The position numbers and the translations under genes are program-made. Under the pieces are notes generated by a model. That model saw nothing but the letters and a program-made list of their open reading frames with translations. It was not told where the DNA came from and did not search any database. Shown here piece by piece: positions 11,511-23,012 of a stretch of 64,000 nt of DNA. Location of the stretch: contig NW_026683306.1 of NCBI RefSeq assembly GCF_030247195.1, positions 35,411-99,410 on the forward strand, given 5' to 3'. Within the stretch, counting starts at the first letter, position 1, and the number at the start of each line of letters is the position of its first letter. The stretch is from Topomyia yanbarensis (taxonomy: Eukaryota > Arthropoda > Insecta > Diptera > Culicidae).

Positions 11511-12051
11511 TGTTGGGAAAGACGACGACTGACCTTTTGATGACCCCCTTGTGTCTCGATGATCGGTTTTCCAGGGTAATTCGTGACCGCCAGTGCCTCT
11601 CTCCGTTCGGTCGGAATGGGCAATTAAGGCCCCTCGTGAATAAAAGGCTTCATGTTACACATATTACACAAGCGATTTATTCCTTAATACGAACATTTAA
11701 TACTCAATTTACTAGAATTAACATATATTACGACTATACAATAATTCGGTTACAATTAGATAAAAAAGTGCACGCAGGTTTCCCTTGGGACACCCATATT
11801 CGGCCGTGATCGGTAGCAGTTTGATCTCTCCTTCTTTGGTCGATCCAACGATAGGTAGATGATTAGCCATCCTTTTCGCGCCACGCTGGTTTAGATAGTG
11901 GTGATCGCAACTGGGTGCACAGATGATCGATCGCTGATAATGGCTGCATGCTTGTGTTGGTAGCAATTGGTAACCATAGGGTAGTAATGTCACATCCTCA
12001 GACATCCTCACCTACCCTGAAGTTGACAGGAACTTCTGAAATAAATAAACA
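11511..12051 (-). repeat. BEL/Pao 3' LTR (proposed)
   Basis: Proposed long terminal repeat of the reverse-strand BEL element. On the minus strand it would start TGTTTATTT at 12051 and end TTTCCCAACA at 11511, giving the usual TG...CA ends with a TGTT/AACA inverted pair. A polypurine tract, GAAAGGGAG, lies directly upstream on the minus strand (12054-12062). A polyadenylation-like AATAAA is near 11680. The integrase frame ends just before it at 12092. The matching 5' LTR was not found in the window, so the boundaries rest on end structure alone. Confidence 0.55.
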
Positions 12052-12062
12052 TACTCCCTTTC
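12052..12062 (-). promoter_or_regulatory. Polypurine tract of BEL element
   Basis: A purine-rich run, GAAAGGGAG on the minus strand, sits between the end of the polyprotein and the proposed LTR. In LTR retrotransposons such a run primes plus-strand DNA synthesis. The assignment depends on the proposed LTR edge. Confidence 0.45.
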
Positions 12063-12091
12063 GATGCATTGGATGGATACTACCGTACGAT

Positions 12092-13812
12092 CTAGTTGAG
12101 TGAGTTGTTTGCTGTAGCTGATGAACATGGTGTTTCTTGTGTTGGAAGGATGCACAGCTTCGCTACTGGTCGACGAAGGAATCCAGATACTGTTTTTACG
12201 GTGGCCACTCGTACCACGTTATCATCTCCTGGGTGCAGCTCGTGAATTCGACCCATCTTCCAGCGCATTGCAGGTTGGTTTCCGTCTACAATAGTCACCA
12301 ATTGGCCGGTCTCTACCTTCACTGGTGGTTCCCAATTTTTAGTTCTGCCTTGTAGTTGTGATAAATATTCTCGCCGCCAACGCCTCCAGAAATCCTGAAG
12401 CTGACGTTGTACTAGCTGCCATCGATTCAACCGATTTAGTTGTACATCGGTGTAGTCAGGCTCAGGACTAGCTTGAAAGGATCCTCCGGTTAGAAAGTGA
12501 CCCGGTGTCAACGGTTCTAGGTCTGTTGGATCATCCGACATAGGCGTCAAAGGCCGAGAATTTAGACAAACTTCTACCTGGATCAACAGTGTGTTGAAGT
12601 CTTCGTACAACGTAGAGTTTTCCCCGAGCACTCGAAGTAGGTGAAATTTAGCTGAACGTACAGCGGCTTCCCACAAGCCTCCGAAGTGTGGGGCACGTAG
12701 TGGGTTGAAATGCCACTGAATGCCATCCTTGGCGCATTCCTTTGAAACCATTTCATGATACTTCTTATTTTTCAGCAGCGTAAAGAGTTCTTTTAATTGA
12801 TTTCTGGCACCAACAAAATTTGTTCCATTGTCGGAATACACATCTGTAAATAAGTCCCGTCTAGAAATAAAGCGTCGCAGCGCCTGAAGAAAGCGTTCTG
12901 TAGACAGGTCAGTAACCAGTTCCAAATGTACTGCCTTCGTGCTCATACATACAAAAACCGCTACGTATGCCTTGATCGTGGGTCGACGTCTGCCATCCCG
13001 AATGTACACCGGTCCGAAATAATCCACTCCGGTTTTTGAAAACGTCTTGCAAACTGTAACCCGAGCAGCCGTCAGTCCACCCATTTGCTGCTTGATGGCC
13101 GACGGTTTGGCTCTGAAGCATCGAAGACATTGGTGAACTATCCTTCTGCCCACATTTCTGCCACCCAAAGGCCAATACCGTAATCGTACTGTACTCAATA
13201 GCAATTGAGTTCCCGCGTGTAATAGTTTCTCATGGTAGTGTTTAAATAGCATCGCCGTCAATAAATGTCTGGCTGGCATAATAATCGGGTGTTTTGTATC
13301 GAACGATTCCTGAGAGTGACTTAACCTGCCACCTGCACCTGCAGAATACCATCTTCCCCTATAGCTGGGATGAACCATCGAAGCGGGGAACCACGAGAAA
13401 CAGATTTTCCACCTTTCAGAGCATTTAGGTCATCTCCAAATGATTCCTGCTGTACCTTCCGTAGTATTACAGTTTCCGCTTCTCGCAGCTCGTTTGTACT
13501 GAGAAATCCCTTTCTCTTACCGCTTTCCTTGTGCTGTAAGATAGCAATTAACCGTAACCAATAAGCAGTGGCCCGGATGAGCTGACTGTAGGATGGGAAT
13601 TTTACAATGAAGCTTGTTGTGAACGTTGGCAATTTAGTGGCGATAACGGTTACTGTACTTCGTCGCATTTCTGGTGCATCAGTACAATTAATATTCGGCT
13701 GACTAAGCCATTTATCAGCTTCCTCCAGTAACCAGTCTGGGCCCTCCCACCACAAACTGTTCCCTTCTAGTGCATTCGGTAGAATACCACGCGATATTAG
13801 ACGTGATGCCAA
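12092..13812 (-). pseudogene. BEL/Pao integrase region
   Basis: C-terminal part of the BEL polyprotein. The integrase inserts element cDNA into the chromosome. Visible are a zinc-binding HHCC-type region (HEKLLHAG ... CLRCF), the catalytic triad in the contexts GVDYFGPV, YSDNGTNF and FGGLWEAAVRS, and a C-terminal domain of the kind found in BEL integrases (NWEPPVKVETGQLV, then DDNVVRVATVKT). The 428-codon frame from 13378 to 12092 is open and ends at a natural stop. Upstream, 13812-13321 is in another frame, so there is a frameshift near 13330-13375. The block between 13812 and 13923 contains further stops. The triad is intact, but no complete protein can be made. Confidence 0.88.
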
Positions 13813-13922
13813 GAATGATTTTCCGAAATAGCCTGAATTTTTGATACACGATTCGCCACAAAACTACTCCAAACATTTGGTGATTCTGCTTTCAGTCACT
13901 GAAGAACACACGTTGAGTCGGT

Positions 13923-15530
13923 CTAGAAATAAACCTTGCTGATACCCTTCACTACATCCGAAACTTTCTCCACAAGCTGCGCCGCTAGTAGAGCGCCACA
14001 CAACTCCAGTCTCGGTAACGTTTGAACCATTAATGGTGCTACCTTCGATTTCGAAGTTAGAAGCTGGACTGTAATTCTTCCGTTGGTATCCCTACTGCGA
14101 AGGAATAAGCAAGCTCCATACGCCTTCTCAGAGGCGTCTGAGAAACAATGGATCTCGATATTTACGCTTTTCGGTGCGACCGCACATCGTGGAATCCGAA
14201 GCAAATTTAGCGAAGGCAGTTGTAGCTGATATCTTCGCCACTTCTCACCTACCGTTGTAGGTATAGATTCGTCCCATTCCAAACGTTGCCCATCTTTGTT
14301 ACGATAGTTCCACAGTTGTTGCATATAAATCTTGGCCATTACGATGGTCGCCTCCAAGATCCCCAAGGGGTCGAAGAGTGATGCGATGATAGACAGAATC
14401 ATGCGCTTGGTTAGAAATTGATTTGGTGTAAGTGTAGGTATAGTAAATTGAAATTTCAGGCAATCCGTTTTGTGCAGCCATGATAACCCAAGGGTTTTAA
14501 CTGTATCATCTTTATCCCAAGTAATTTCGTCCGCCTCTGGTAGTGCCCGAATTTCCTTCGGTATTCCTTCCAAGACCCTTTCGCAGTTGGAAACCCATTT
14601 TCGTAGTCTGAATCCACCGCTCAACATCATTGAATCAAATTGCATCCTGAGCTGCAAAGCGGTTTCGATGTCACCAGCCCCAGATATTACATCGTCCATG
14701 TAGATGTCTTCATCTGCTGCTTGTGCTGCAAGAGGAAATCGACCTTGTTCGTCAAATGCCAGCTGTTTGAGTGTCCGTGTGGCTAGAAACGGTGCTGGTT
14801 TTGTGCCGTAGGTGACCGTCGTAAGCTCGAACGTATTAACCATTTCTTCATGTGCCTGAAACCTCCACAAGATACTCTGTAAGGGTACATCTATCTGATG
14901 CATATTAATCTGCCGAAACATTTTTTCGACATCAGCGACAACCATTACCTGGCGAGTTCGACAACGTAATATGATTGCGCGAAGATCCTGCTGCACGATT
15001 GGTCCGATGAGTAACGAATCATTTAGCGAAATTTCAGTTTAGGTTTTGCATGAAGCATGGAAGACCACTCTAACCTTAGTCGTGGTACTGGACTCTTTCA
15101 CTACATGATGATGCGGTAAGTAACATCGTTTGACCTCGTCTTCCTGGGAATCGTCCACTCTTCGCATGTGTCCGAGCTGAAGCTATTCTGTCATAAAATG
15201 CTCATATTGTCTGCGAAGTTCATCGTCCCTGGAAAGCCTTCTTTCCAGTCCTTGAAAGCGTTTCATGGCGATATCCTTTGATGACCCTAACCGTTCCAAG
15301 ACCGCCTCGTTCTTGGGAAGTGTTACTGTGTACCGACCGTTTGATTCTCGGTGAATAGTGCGCCCAAACTGCTCCTCACAGCGCGCCTCCTCTGGAGAGT
15401 AAATTTTGCCACTTCCCACTTCCTCGCAGGACCAAAACCGCTCTATTAACTTCTCCAAAGTGTCAGATACCGCCATGTTACATACTATGCATGTGGTCTT
15501 TCTAGTAGAATCAACTTCTCCGGCAACCAC
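13923..15530 (-). pseudogene. BEL/Pao reverse transcriptase and RNase H region
   Basis: Reverse transcriptase with the YMDD box (IYMDDVISG near 14690) and flanking motifs VVADVEKMFRQI and TYGTKPAPFLATRTL, followed by an RNase H-like segment (CFSDASEKAYGACLF, then LPRLELCGALLAAQLV). The part from 15530 to 15183 holds the beginning of the RT domain (YTVTLPKNEAVLERLG). It ends at a premature stop, and more stops lie between 15183 and 14996, including one in the stretch leading to LNDSLLIGP. The RT core is readable but the frame is not continuous. Its order after protease and before integrase is the BEL arrangement. Confidence 0.88.
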
Positions 15531-16020
15531 CCAACCGAAAACCGACTCGGTAAGTAGTGGTAAACCATTGCCCAGCGATAATTCATTGCCTTCTTAAAGA
15601 AGCTAAAGAATGCCTGAATGCCCAGCACTAAATCCACACCTTTTGATTGGAAGAAAGTGGGATCCGCTAGATCGATTCCATCTGGGATCTCCAATCCCCA
15701 TATTTGCACTGTTACTGTAGGTAGATTGACCGTAACCCTTGGCAAAACAAGAAAACTCATTTTGTGCGAAAATGACGAGATTTGAGGTTTGACTGTCGCT
15801 TGAAATCGTTGGTTAACCTGAGTTGACGCATGGCCAACGCCTAGGACAGAAATGTCCACCTTCTCTCTTGACACATTCAAACGTTGACATATCCTTTCCG
15901 AGATAAAATTGCATTCTGAACCGGAATCAAGTAAAGCTCGCGCTGGGTAGCGAGCTCCCCCGTCGTCTTCGATAATGACTACAGCCGTAGCAAGAAGTAC
16001 ATTGGATGTTCTCTTCTGAG
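15485..16020 (-). pseudogene. BEL/Pao aspartic protease region
   Basis: Retroviral-type aspartic protease that would cleave the element polyprotein. The active-site box LLDSGSECNFIS is visible near 15930, with downstream VLGIQAFF. The frame stays open to 15485, where it overlaps the start of the RT frame in a different phase, indicating a frameshift near 15500-15530. Upstream it is cut by the hAT-type MITE that begins at 16021; the open frame seen above 16020 is inserted sequence, not protease. Confidence 0.82.
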
Positions 16021-16981
16021 CAGGCATGGGAAAAATCATTTCACGAAACGATCAATTTGAAATCATCCACCAACATGCTCTTACTGTGAAACCCGATCAC
16101 GGCAACCCTTCTTGTGCAGAGTTACACGTTCATGCGAAAGCGAGAAACAAAACACAAAACTGAAAAAAGTGACAGCGCCCGGCTATGATTCATTCTCCAT
16201 CGCATACGTAGTGTTTTGAATGAAAGCAGAAAGGATCGCAAATGAATGCATTCTTTCATTCACAAAGATTCATTTCGACGACGCTGTACTCAAAAAAAGA
16301 TACTGTTGCAATTTATCCAGGAAGTGGATAGAAAATTCCACTTCAAAGCAGATGAGAATTACGAATATAAGCAAGCACCGCTGATGCTCGAAAATTTCAA
16401 AAGGAACATTTTAAAATGCACCCTGCTGTCTACGCAGTACTGAATTTACCTGCAGCGCCTTACAAGAAAACCGAACCGCGGTGCCGTAACATAGATTGTT
16501 TGAAAAATACGAAAATATTAATTGAATAATTTTCATGTATGACATGTACAAGCATGCATTTGCCCGGAAATAACTTCTTAAAACGATTCCGTGCATATCA
16601 CAATATCAATTTCAAGTGGATTCTAGTGCAATCTACTTCTCAACATTGATTATAGTGTACATTTGCACTATAAAGTTGACCTAACCCAACCAGAGAATAC
16701 AATCTCATATTCATTTGTGAACTAAAAGTTGATTCACTTGTGAATGTTTACAGTACAATCTTCCGATTCAATCCGCGAATGAAGAACACGATCTTCTTCA
16801 TTCAACATAGTACGTGTCATTCTTTTACCTGTCTCACATCTTCGGAAGTTCATCTCTACCTACGTTCAGTTGTGTTCTTTTGGAGAATTTTAGTCGGATC
16901 GTGAATGAACGACAGGCTGCTGTCAAAGCAATGAACGGATTCGCCAAGAATCATGCGAATGAATGATAATTCCCATCCCTG
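16021..16981. mobile_element. Non-autonomous hAT-type element in BEL
   Basis: A 961-bp element with terminal inverted repeats: left end CAGGCATGGGAAAAATCATT, right end (reverse complement) CAGGGATGGGAATTATCATT. It is flanked by a perfect 8-bp direct repeat CTTCTGAG at 16013-16020 and 16982-16989. CAGGG-type ends and 8-bp duplications are the signature of hAT transposons. The interior has many GYGAATGAA-like motifs in both directions near both ends, as expected of subterminal transposase-binding repeats. No transposase frame is present. Outside it, BEL gag and protease sequences resume on either side. Confidence 0.88.
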
Positions 16982-17945
16982 CTTCTGAGCGAAGTTTGAT
17001 GCAACAGTTTCGGTAGCAGCCACATTTGCTACCCTCGTATTTGTACTTGGAGCGGATTTTGATGGTTTGTTGCTTGTAGATGCACCAATTTCATTTGCTT
17101 GGTCCCGGGAACTGCCTTCCCCATCCGCCTTAAAGCATACCATCGTGTGATATCGGCCTTTACATTTCCGACAGGAGTATTTTGACGAACAGTCTTTGGC
17201 TTGATGACCCCGTTTGAAGCAGTTTCGACAAAGAGACTGAGAACGAAGCAATGATTCTCTGTTCGCCACCGTCATTCGCTGGAAAACTTGGCAGGTGTAC
17301 AACCAATGGTTTTCTGGTCAGGCACAACACTTTCCAACCGATGATGATTGCACTGCATTATGGCTAACTCGAAATTGTGGTGGCTTCCTTTTAATGGGTG
17401 ATGACTCTCGTTTATGCTCCGTAGATTTCGTCGGAAGAGATTCCAGTATTCTGATACGACGTTGCAGGGATTCTGTGGTCTTTCAATGTGTCCTGTTCCT
17501 TGGTCGACGAGTGTTCTTCCCAGCCTCGCCGTGTGTGTGAGTTAGCGGTGAACCGTGAGCACAGCATATTTATTAGTAGTAGGTCCTTTTAATCCACAGG
17601 TTGTACTATTTGATCCAGAGTGTGTATGATCCTTTCAAATCCATCCCAAAGGTTGTTTAACTCGACAGCCGATTTCTTTGAAACTGTAGGAAGTTTAAAC
17701 AGTGATTCGACCTGACGTTTCTTCAGCAATTTGCTATTATTGTATCGCTTGAGTAGCATTTCCCAAGCAATCACATAATTTCCCCTCGTGATCTTAATTG
17801 GATCGATCAGAGCCTTTGCCTCGCCTTCAAGGCATCCCTTCAGATAGTGGAATTTTTCCACTTCTAGAACTTCCGTTTTCCAGTGAATTAATGACGTGAA
17901 GAGGTCCCTGAAGCTTAGCCACTCATCGATGTCACGGTTCAGTGT
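16982..17945 (-). pseudogene. BEL/Pao gag region (zinc knuckles and capsid part)
   Basis: Gag remnant on the minus strand. From 17945 down, the conserved BEL gag stretch around DIDEWLSFRDLF continues into KFHYLKGCLEGEAKAL and a 90-codon open piece (17861-17589). After frame breaks at 17589-17302 the nucleocapsid follows: CRNCFKRGHQAKDC and CRKCKGRYHTMVC, two zinc knuckles that bind element RNA. The frame is cut at 16982 by the hAT-type MITE. The upstream N-terminal gag is separated from it by CR1-like LINE C, which begins at about 17946 in the opposite orientation. Confidence 0.8.
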
Positions 17946-18226
17946 ATTCCTACCGATTAGTTGTTTACATAAATCGCTCCAACTATTTTTACTTTTTGAC
18001 GAGATTTGTGAAGTTTTTATCGTTGTTTGTCGTGTTAATCGACTCAGTATTTTGTTTTTAACATTGTTATTGTGCAGTGTGAAAGTGTCTCCTGTTTGCT
18101 TTTGTGTTGCGAAAAAATCAGCGAAGAACGTAATTGAGTGAACTTCTGTGACTTAACCACCAAACTTTCCACCGACCGCAGCGCCATCTATATTTCATTG
18201 TTCGCATTCTCTGATCGGCACGCATT

Positions 18227-19120
18227 ATGGCAAGTGTATGTGATCACTGCGCGAAAACCGTCAAATCGGATGACGACTTTATTGAATGCATGGGTTTTTG
18301 CAAAAATGTGGTACATATGCAATGTGGGAAACAACTTAACAAGCCGTTTTTGAAAAAAACTTGCGGAAAACCCAAACTTATTTTGGATGTGCAATGAATG
18401 TGTCAAGCTGATGAAGTTTGCTCGCTTTCGCGACACCGTTTCTTCACTTGGATGTGTTATCGCTGCTATAGCTGGGAAAACGGATGACGTCTGTGCTGAG
18501 CTAAAGGCCGAGTTATCCAAAAAAAACAGCAAATTTCGCGCCTGGCTAGAAAGGTTTCAACAGCTACTCCAGTCAGGCCAAACTCCGGTACCTCTCGACC
18601 ACCTCAGAAACGTCGTCGCGAGGATGGCCCTGATCCGAGCAATATTCTTGTTGGTGGTCGAAAGCTAGTCGATAATAGCAACATTTTTACGGTTCCACCT
18701 CCCGCGCCGTTGCTCTGGATGTATCTTTCGCGCTTTCATCTTAGCGTTAGCAAAGAGACTGTCGAAAAAATGTCTAAAGAAGGATTAAATTGGAACGAGG
18801 AGATAAAGGTTATTCCGCTTGTTAAAAAAGGCATAGACGTCAGTACTTTGAACTTCATATCCTTCAAAGTTGGAGTTCACTCAAAGTACCGTGATGCAGC
18901 TCTTAATCCTGACACATGACCGCAAGGCATACTGTTCAGGGAATTTGAAGACAGCCGTACCCAGAACATTTGGAGTCCGCCGACTGATTTTCCACCGCCT
19001 CCAGAAGAAGCATGTATCTCTCTAATGCAACCCGGCCCATCAATGGTCCTGCAGAGGACTCCGCAACGATTGGCCATGCCACTGTACCAAGCCACACCGC
19101 CCTTGTGAAGGAGTATCGAT
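18227..19120 (+). pseudogene. CR1-like LINE C ORF1 (PHD-finger protein)
   Basis: ORF1 starts at the ATG at 18227. It encodes an N-terminal PHD-type zinc finger: CDHC, then C-x3-C in CMGFC, H-x2-C in HMQC, and a final W-x-C-x2-C read in the neighbouring frame (WMCNEC near 18384). A frameshift near 18350 separates the halves. Further on, another frameshift near 18590 and a TGA at 18917-18919 (expected Trp, in the context NPDT-PQGILFREF) break the protein. The conserved KVIPLVKKGIDVSTLNFISF stretch is also typical of this ORF1 family. It would bind nucleic acid as part of the LINE ribonucleoprotein; the exact role is not known. Confidence 0.7.
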
Positions 19121-19126
19121 GCCGAT

Positions 19127-19790
19127 CGCATACTGGGATGCAACGCAGTTGGTACTATGGAAGCCCTCGATCCCCCCGCTACAGTCGAGCCCTTGCCGCC
19201 AGCGTTCATCAGTCGTCCCGGTCCTGTATGTGTGGGTGGGGAAAGGGTCTTCCAAGCCGCCTTTCTCGGCAAGTATAATAAAAATTGTAACGATACAACG
19301 GTTGAACCGATTTACGCTTCTAGCTCATCGTACGAATCTCGCCGCAAGCTGCTACCACCCCGTTCCTGCTCTCCGCATTCCGCCATCGGGTTCCAACGCA
19401 TACTGGGACGCACCGCAGTTGGCACTATGGAAGCCCTCGATCCCCCCGCCACAGTCGAGCACTTGCAGCCAGCGATCATCAGTCGTCCCTGTCCTGTGTG
19501 TGGGATGGGTGAAAGGGTCTTCCAACCTGCCGCAAATGGCAAGTATACATCTGTTCCGAGCACTTCAAGCGCTGATGTATTCTTCGCTTCCAGTTTTTTG
19601 CCTTTTGCTCCGACATCTTGTTATCAGATGCCAACCATTTCTCTCGACGACGACGATAGTCGAATTTTGGGGCGCGACGCAATTGATTCGGGATGCCTCG
19701 AATCCCTCACCACAGTCGACCAGGCGACCGTGAACCGTTCCGATACTGTTCGTGAGATTGACGAAAGGATCTTCCTACACGGCAAAATGG
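19127..19790 (+). repeat. Internal tandem repeat of about 270 bp in LINE C linker
   Basis: Two strong copies begin at about 19127 and 19399 (period 272 bp). Both contain TATGGAAGCCCTCGATCCCC followed by a stretch coding ISRP-PVC and GERVFQ. A third, weaker copy begins near 19669. The reading frame that leads into ORF2 is open through all copies. The repeat lies between the end of ORF1 and the endonuclease start at 19787, so it is probably a duplicated inter-ORF or 5' ORF2 module. Confidence 0.75.
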
Positions 19791-21410
19791 CTTCGCTCTC
19801 TGCTGTAACTGACCCGTCCTCCAACAACATCGAGGTTTACTACCAGAATGTTGGTGGCCTAAATTCATCAACGGACAGCTATTTGCTCGCGACCACGGGT
19901 TGCTGTTACGACGTTATCGCCTTGACCGAGACGTGGCTCGACAACCGTACTCTGTCTCGCCAGGTCTTTGGTTCAACATTCGACGTCTACCGCTGTGACC
20001 GCAATGCCCTCGACAGCCACAAGACATCAGGCGGTGGTGTGCTTATCGCCGTTCGCTGTGGTATAAAAGCCCGAGTGATCAACGATGACCGGTGGGCGAG
20101 CTCCGAGCAAGTGTGGATATCAGTGAAACTTGCCGATCGCAATCTGTTCCTGTGTGTTGTGTATTTTCCACCTGACAGAATTCGTGATTCCAGCCTGATC
20201 GATGTACATCTTTCCTCCGTTTCTTTTATCGCCTCGATCGCCGCCCCGTCTGATGATATCGTTATACTGGGCGACTTCAACTTACCTGGCTTGACGTGGT
20301 GCCAAGCAAGTAATGGTTTTCTACGATTGGATATCGAAAAATCTGCGCTTATTAACAATGCCAGTTGTATTTTGGACAACTACAGCAGCGCAACTCTTCG
20401 GCAAATTAATAATGTCACCAACGAGAATGGACGTACATTGGACCTCTGCTTTATAAGTGCCCGGGACTGCGCTCCGTACTGCTGCACTGCACCGACTCCT
20501 TTAGTCAAGCAGGTGCGTCATCATCCCCCACTACATCTTGTATTCGCTGGTAACCTAGGAGTGAATTTTGAAGACGTCTCAAGCTCTATCGTCTACGATT
20601 TTAAAAACGCTGACTACGACAGCATCGTTAGCACGCTGTTGGATATAAACTAGGACGAAAATATTAACAATGATGACGCGAACGAAGCAGCGATGACGTT
20701 TTCTAGTATTCTTAACTACCTTATCGACCGCCATGTACCAAAACGAACAATTAGTACACCGAATGAACACCCTCCCTGGCAATCAACCGTCCTTAGACGT
20801 TTAAAATCTGCCAAACGAGCTGCATTTAAAAAATTCTCGAAGCATAAGACACTTGCATTACGAAATCACTACTTTCAACTCAACCACGAATACAAACAAC
20901 AAAGCAGACGCACCTTTTTTAGACACCAGCGAAACGTCGAGCGTCAACTGAAATCCAAGCCCAAGTCGTTCTGGAAGTATGTTAACGAGCAGCGAAAGGA
21001 ATCCGGTTTTCCATCTTGTATGTCGTTTAATGGAGTTTTAGGCACCGACACTAAGGAAATTTGCCAACTGTTCTCCGACAAATTTTCAAGCGTTTTTTCC
21101 AACGAGCGCTTGCCACCACAACAAGTCGCTGCCGCCGCTAATTTAACTCCTTCTCTAGGACGAACCATCAACCGTATTTGTGTCGATGATGCTGCCATTC
21201 TTGCAGCAAATGCCAAACTGAAAGCATCCTGTTCCCCGGGTCCAGATGGTGTTCCCTCGATTTTTGTCAAAAAGTGCATCAGCGGGCTTCTTGAACCACT
21301 TCGGCGAGTCTTCGAGCTATCTCTCACTACTGGTACATTCCCTTCCTGCTGGAAAGCAGCGCACATGTTTCCAGTTCATAAAAAAGGAAACAAATCGAAC
21401 ATTGACAGTA
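19787..21410 (+). pseudogene. CR1-like LINE C ORF2: endonuclease + RT start
   Basis: Endonuclease-RT protein, 3'-truncated. Start chosen at the ATG at 19787, shortly before the endonuclease motif EVYYQNVGGLNS; the frame is open upstream to 19157. Endonuclease motifs: TETWL near 19930, a GGGVLIAV stretch, ILGDFNLPGLTW near 20270. The RT fingers begin with SCSPGPDGVP near 21230. An in-frame TAG at 20651-20653 (Trp in copy B) interrupts it; downstream the same frame continues from 20654 to about 21406. At 21410 similarity to copy B ends before the palm domain, so the catalytic FADD box is absent. Non-functional. Confidence 0.85.
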
Positions 21411-22330
21411 ATTGCACCCTGGCATGTCCACATCAATCACGTCTGCATTGTGTAACGGTCGTTCGCGTATTTTTGACTCCCTACTCTGCTCATTGGGACC
21501 CCTCTTTCCATCAGGCCTGTCCAGTATTGAGCGAATAAAGTTCGTGAGCTCATTTTGCATTCTTACTGACGTGGCATCCGGTGTCTTGCTTCTCGCCACT
21601 CTCATCGACTAATGCTTGAGGCAATAACCATTTCATCCCGATCGAACTTCCTTTTGAAATAGTCCTCGCCAAATATGGTGGTATTTTGTGAAGGGTACTC
21701 ACGATGCCTTCGGGAATCGTTGCGAAAAAGTTTCCCTAAAAACTGATATTTGGCATCCAATTCCCACTTCCGCTATTCTACCTCGAATCATCAATTAGTA
21801 CTCTACCTCATCGTTTGTCAGGTGGTAAGCTTCGGGAAATTTGTTCGTCATTATGAGCAAGTTATTATATCATAATATCACAAAATACCCGAAAACTTTC
21901 ACAACACTCAAGTATCCGAACTGTAGTATATATTTGAAAAATTGGCTATCAGAGAACTATGTAAAGATATATGTAGAGAGAAGTATCTTCCTAAATAAAG
22001 ATCATAAACAAAAACTTGAACCTTATCATTTACATCAGAGAAAACCTACTCAAGAAAATAGATTGATCGAAGCAAGCTTTGAAGAGAAGTGACGTGTTTT
22101 TACTTCTTTGCTGCCTATTAATTTTTTCTTCATTTTAGAGTGAAGAAAATTAATAGTACTTCGGAAGAAGGAATTGCGGTTCCCGAAGAAGAATAAGAGG
22201 AAGTGAAGAACGAAAGGAGAGAATACCCGAATTTTTCTCCTTGAAGAAAGGAAGTCAGACAGTTTCAAGACCAGACAAGCAGTATTCGAAGTTTGAAGAA
22301 GAAGCATTCTAGGAAAAGAAAAGGATAAGT
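21411..22330. other. Unassigned block, possibly BEL 5' gag remnant at left
   Basis: On the minus strand 21605-21411 is open and directly follows the 3'-truncated end of LINE C. It could be the displaced N-terminal part of the BEL gag, but I do not recognise its sequence. From 21613 to 22080 there is no feature. At 22090-22330 the DNA is strongly purine-rich (GAAGAA runs) and may belong to the 5' UTR of LINE F. No second BEL LTR was seen. Confidence 0.35.
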
Positions 22331-22421
22331 ATTATTTTGCTATTTTTTATTTCTATTGATAGCGTTTTTTTAAATTTTGTGTTGTGTTTAAAATTATTCC
22401 GATCCATTAAATATTTTTCAC

Positions 22422-22890
22422 ATGGACGGTGACCCGAGTGATCCTCTTGAGCTTATTGATTCTCAAGATGATTTACCTAATGGTCAAAATTTAGAACCAG
22501 GTATAAAAAATATCCTCTATCAGCTAAAGGTCCATTTTCGGTATATTTCAGGAAAAAGGAGACACCTATAAATGTTCTCCTTATTTCTGCTGAAATTTAT
22601 AAAAAAAATTAAATCAGTAAAAGAAATAAAAAAAATCTCTTTAAGCAAATTAAGAATTATTTTTTCTGATTGTGATGAGGCAAATTTATTAGTCACATCA
22701 AAACTTTTTATACCGTGTTTATATTCCATGCGATCTCGTTGCGATTGATGGAGTAATTTTTGATGAAACTATTGATTGTAATGATATCATTAATTTTGGT
22801 TCAGGAGAGCTTAAAAACAAAAAAAATTTCTTCTGTTCAAATATTACATAGCGAACGTCTATATAAAAAAGCAAACGATGATACACTGAT
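22422..22890 (+). pseudogene. LINE F ORF1 N-terminal part
   Basis: Begins MDGDPSDPLELIDSQDD and then loses frame in an A run near 22507. The neighbouring frame continues with GPFSVYFRKKE, equivalent to the GPFVVFFRPK stretch in copy D ORF1. Further stops and frame changes follow. Similarity to copy D ends at about 22890, where the CGAA-rich insertion begins. The interrupted residues reappear after 25530. Confidence 0.65.
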
Positions 22891-22925
22891 AATATAACTT
22901 CGTAAATATAATGAAATCGATCATG

Positions 22926-22977
22926 CAATGCACGAATTCATTCGTTGTTTTCTGCAACGAAGTACTTTCGTGCATTG
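22926..22977. other. Perfect hairpin at the edge of the CGAA-rich insertion
   Basis: CAATGCACGAA at 22926-22936 pairs with TTCGTGCATTG at 22967-22977, 11 of 11. An inner stem pairs TTCGTTG (22941-22947) with CAACGAA (22955-22961). It may be the end of a foldback-type element or a structural motif of the repeat that follows. Confidence 0.7.
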
Positions 22978-23012
22978 TAACTAGTAGGTTTCGTTCATTT
23001 CATGAAAAAGAA

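Larger units (their letters stand above)
17946..21410 (+). mobile_element. CR1-like LINE copy C (3'-truncated)
   Basis: Forward-strand LINE with a 5' UTR (about 17946-18226), a PHD-finger ORF1, a linker region with internal repeats and an ORF2 that stops abruptly at about 21410, in the RT fingers, where copy B continues. The combination of a PHD finger in ORF1 with endonuclease-RT in ORF2 is established for CR1-group LINEs. The missing half of the RT and the 3' end mean it was broken after insertion or cut by a rearrangement. It lies against BEL gag sequence on its left. Confidence 0.82.

Noticed and set aside
11511..12051. A second BEL LTR near 21.6-22.3 kb
   Set aside because: No match to the proposed LTR was seen there, so the 5' LTR is taken as lost.
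21327..21605. Reverse-strand open frame as a complete BEL gag N-terminus
   Set aside because: It begins partly within LINE C sequence and I cannot match it to a gag family; listed only as a possibility.
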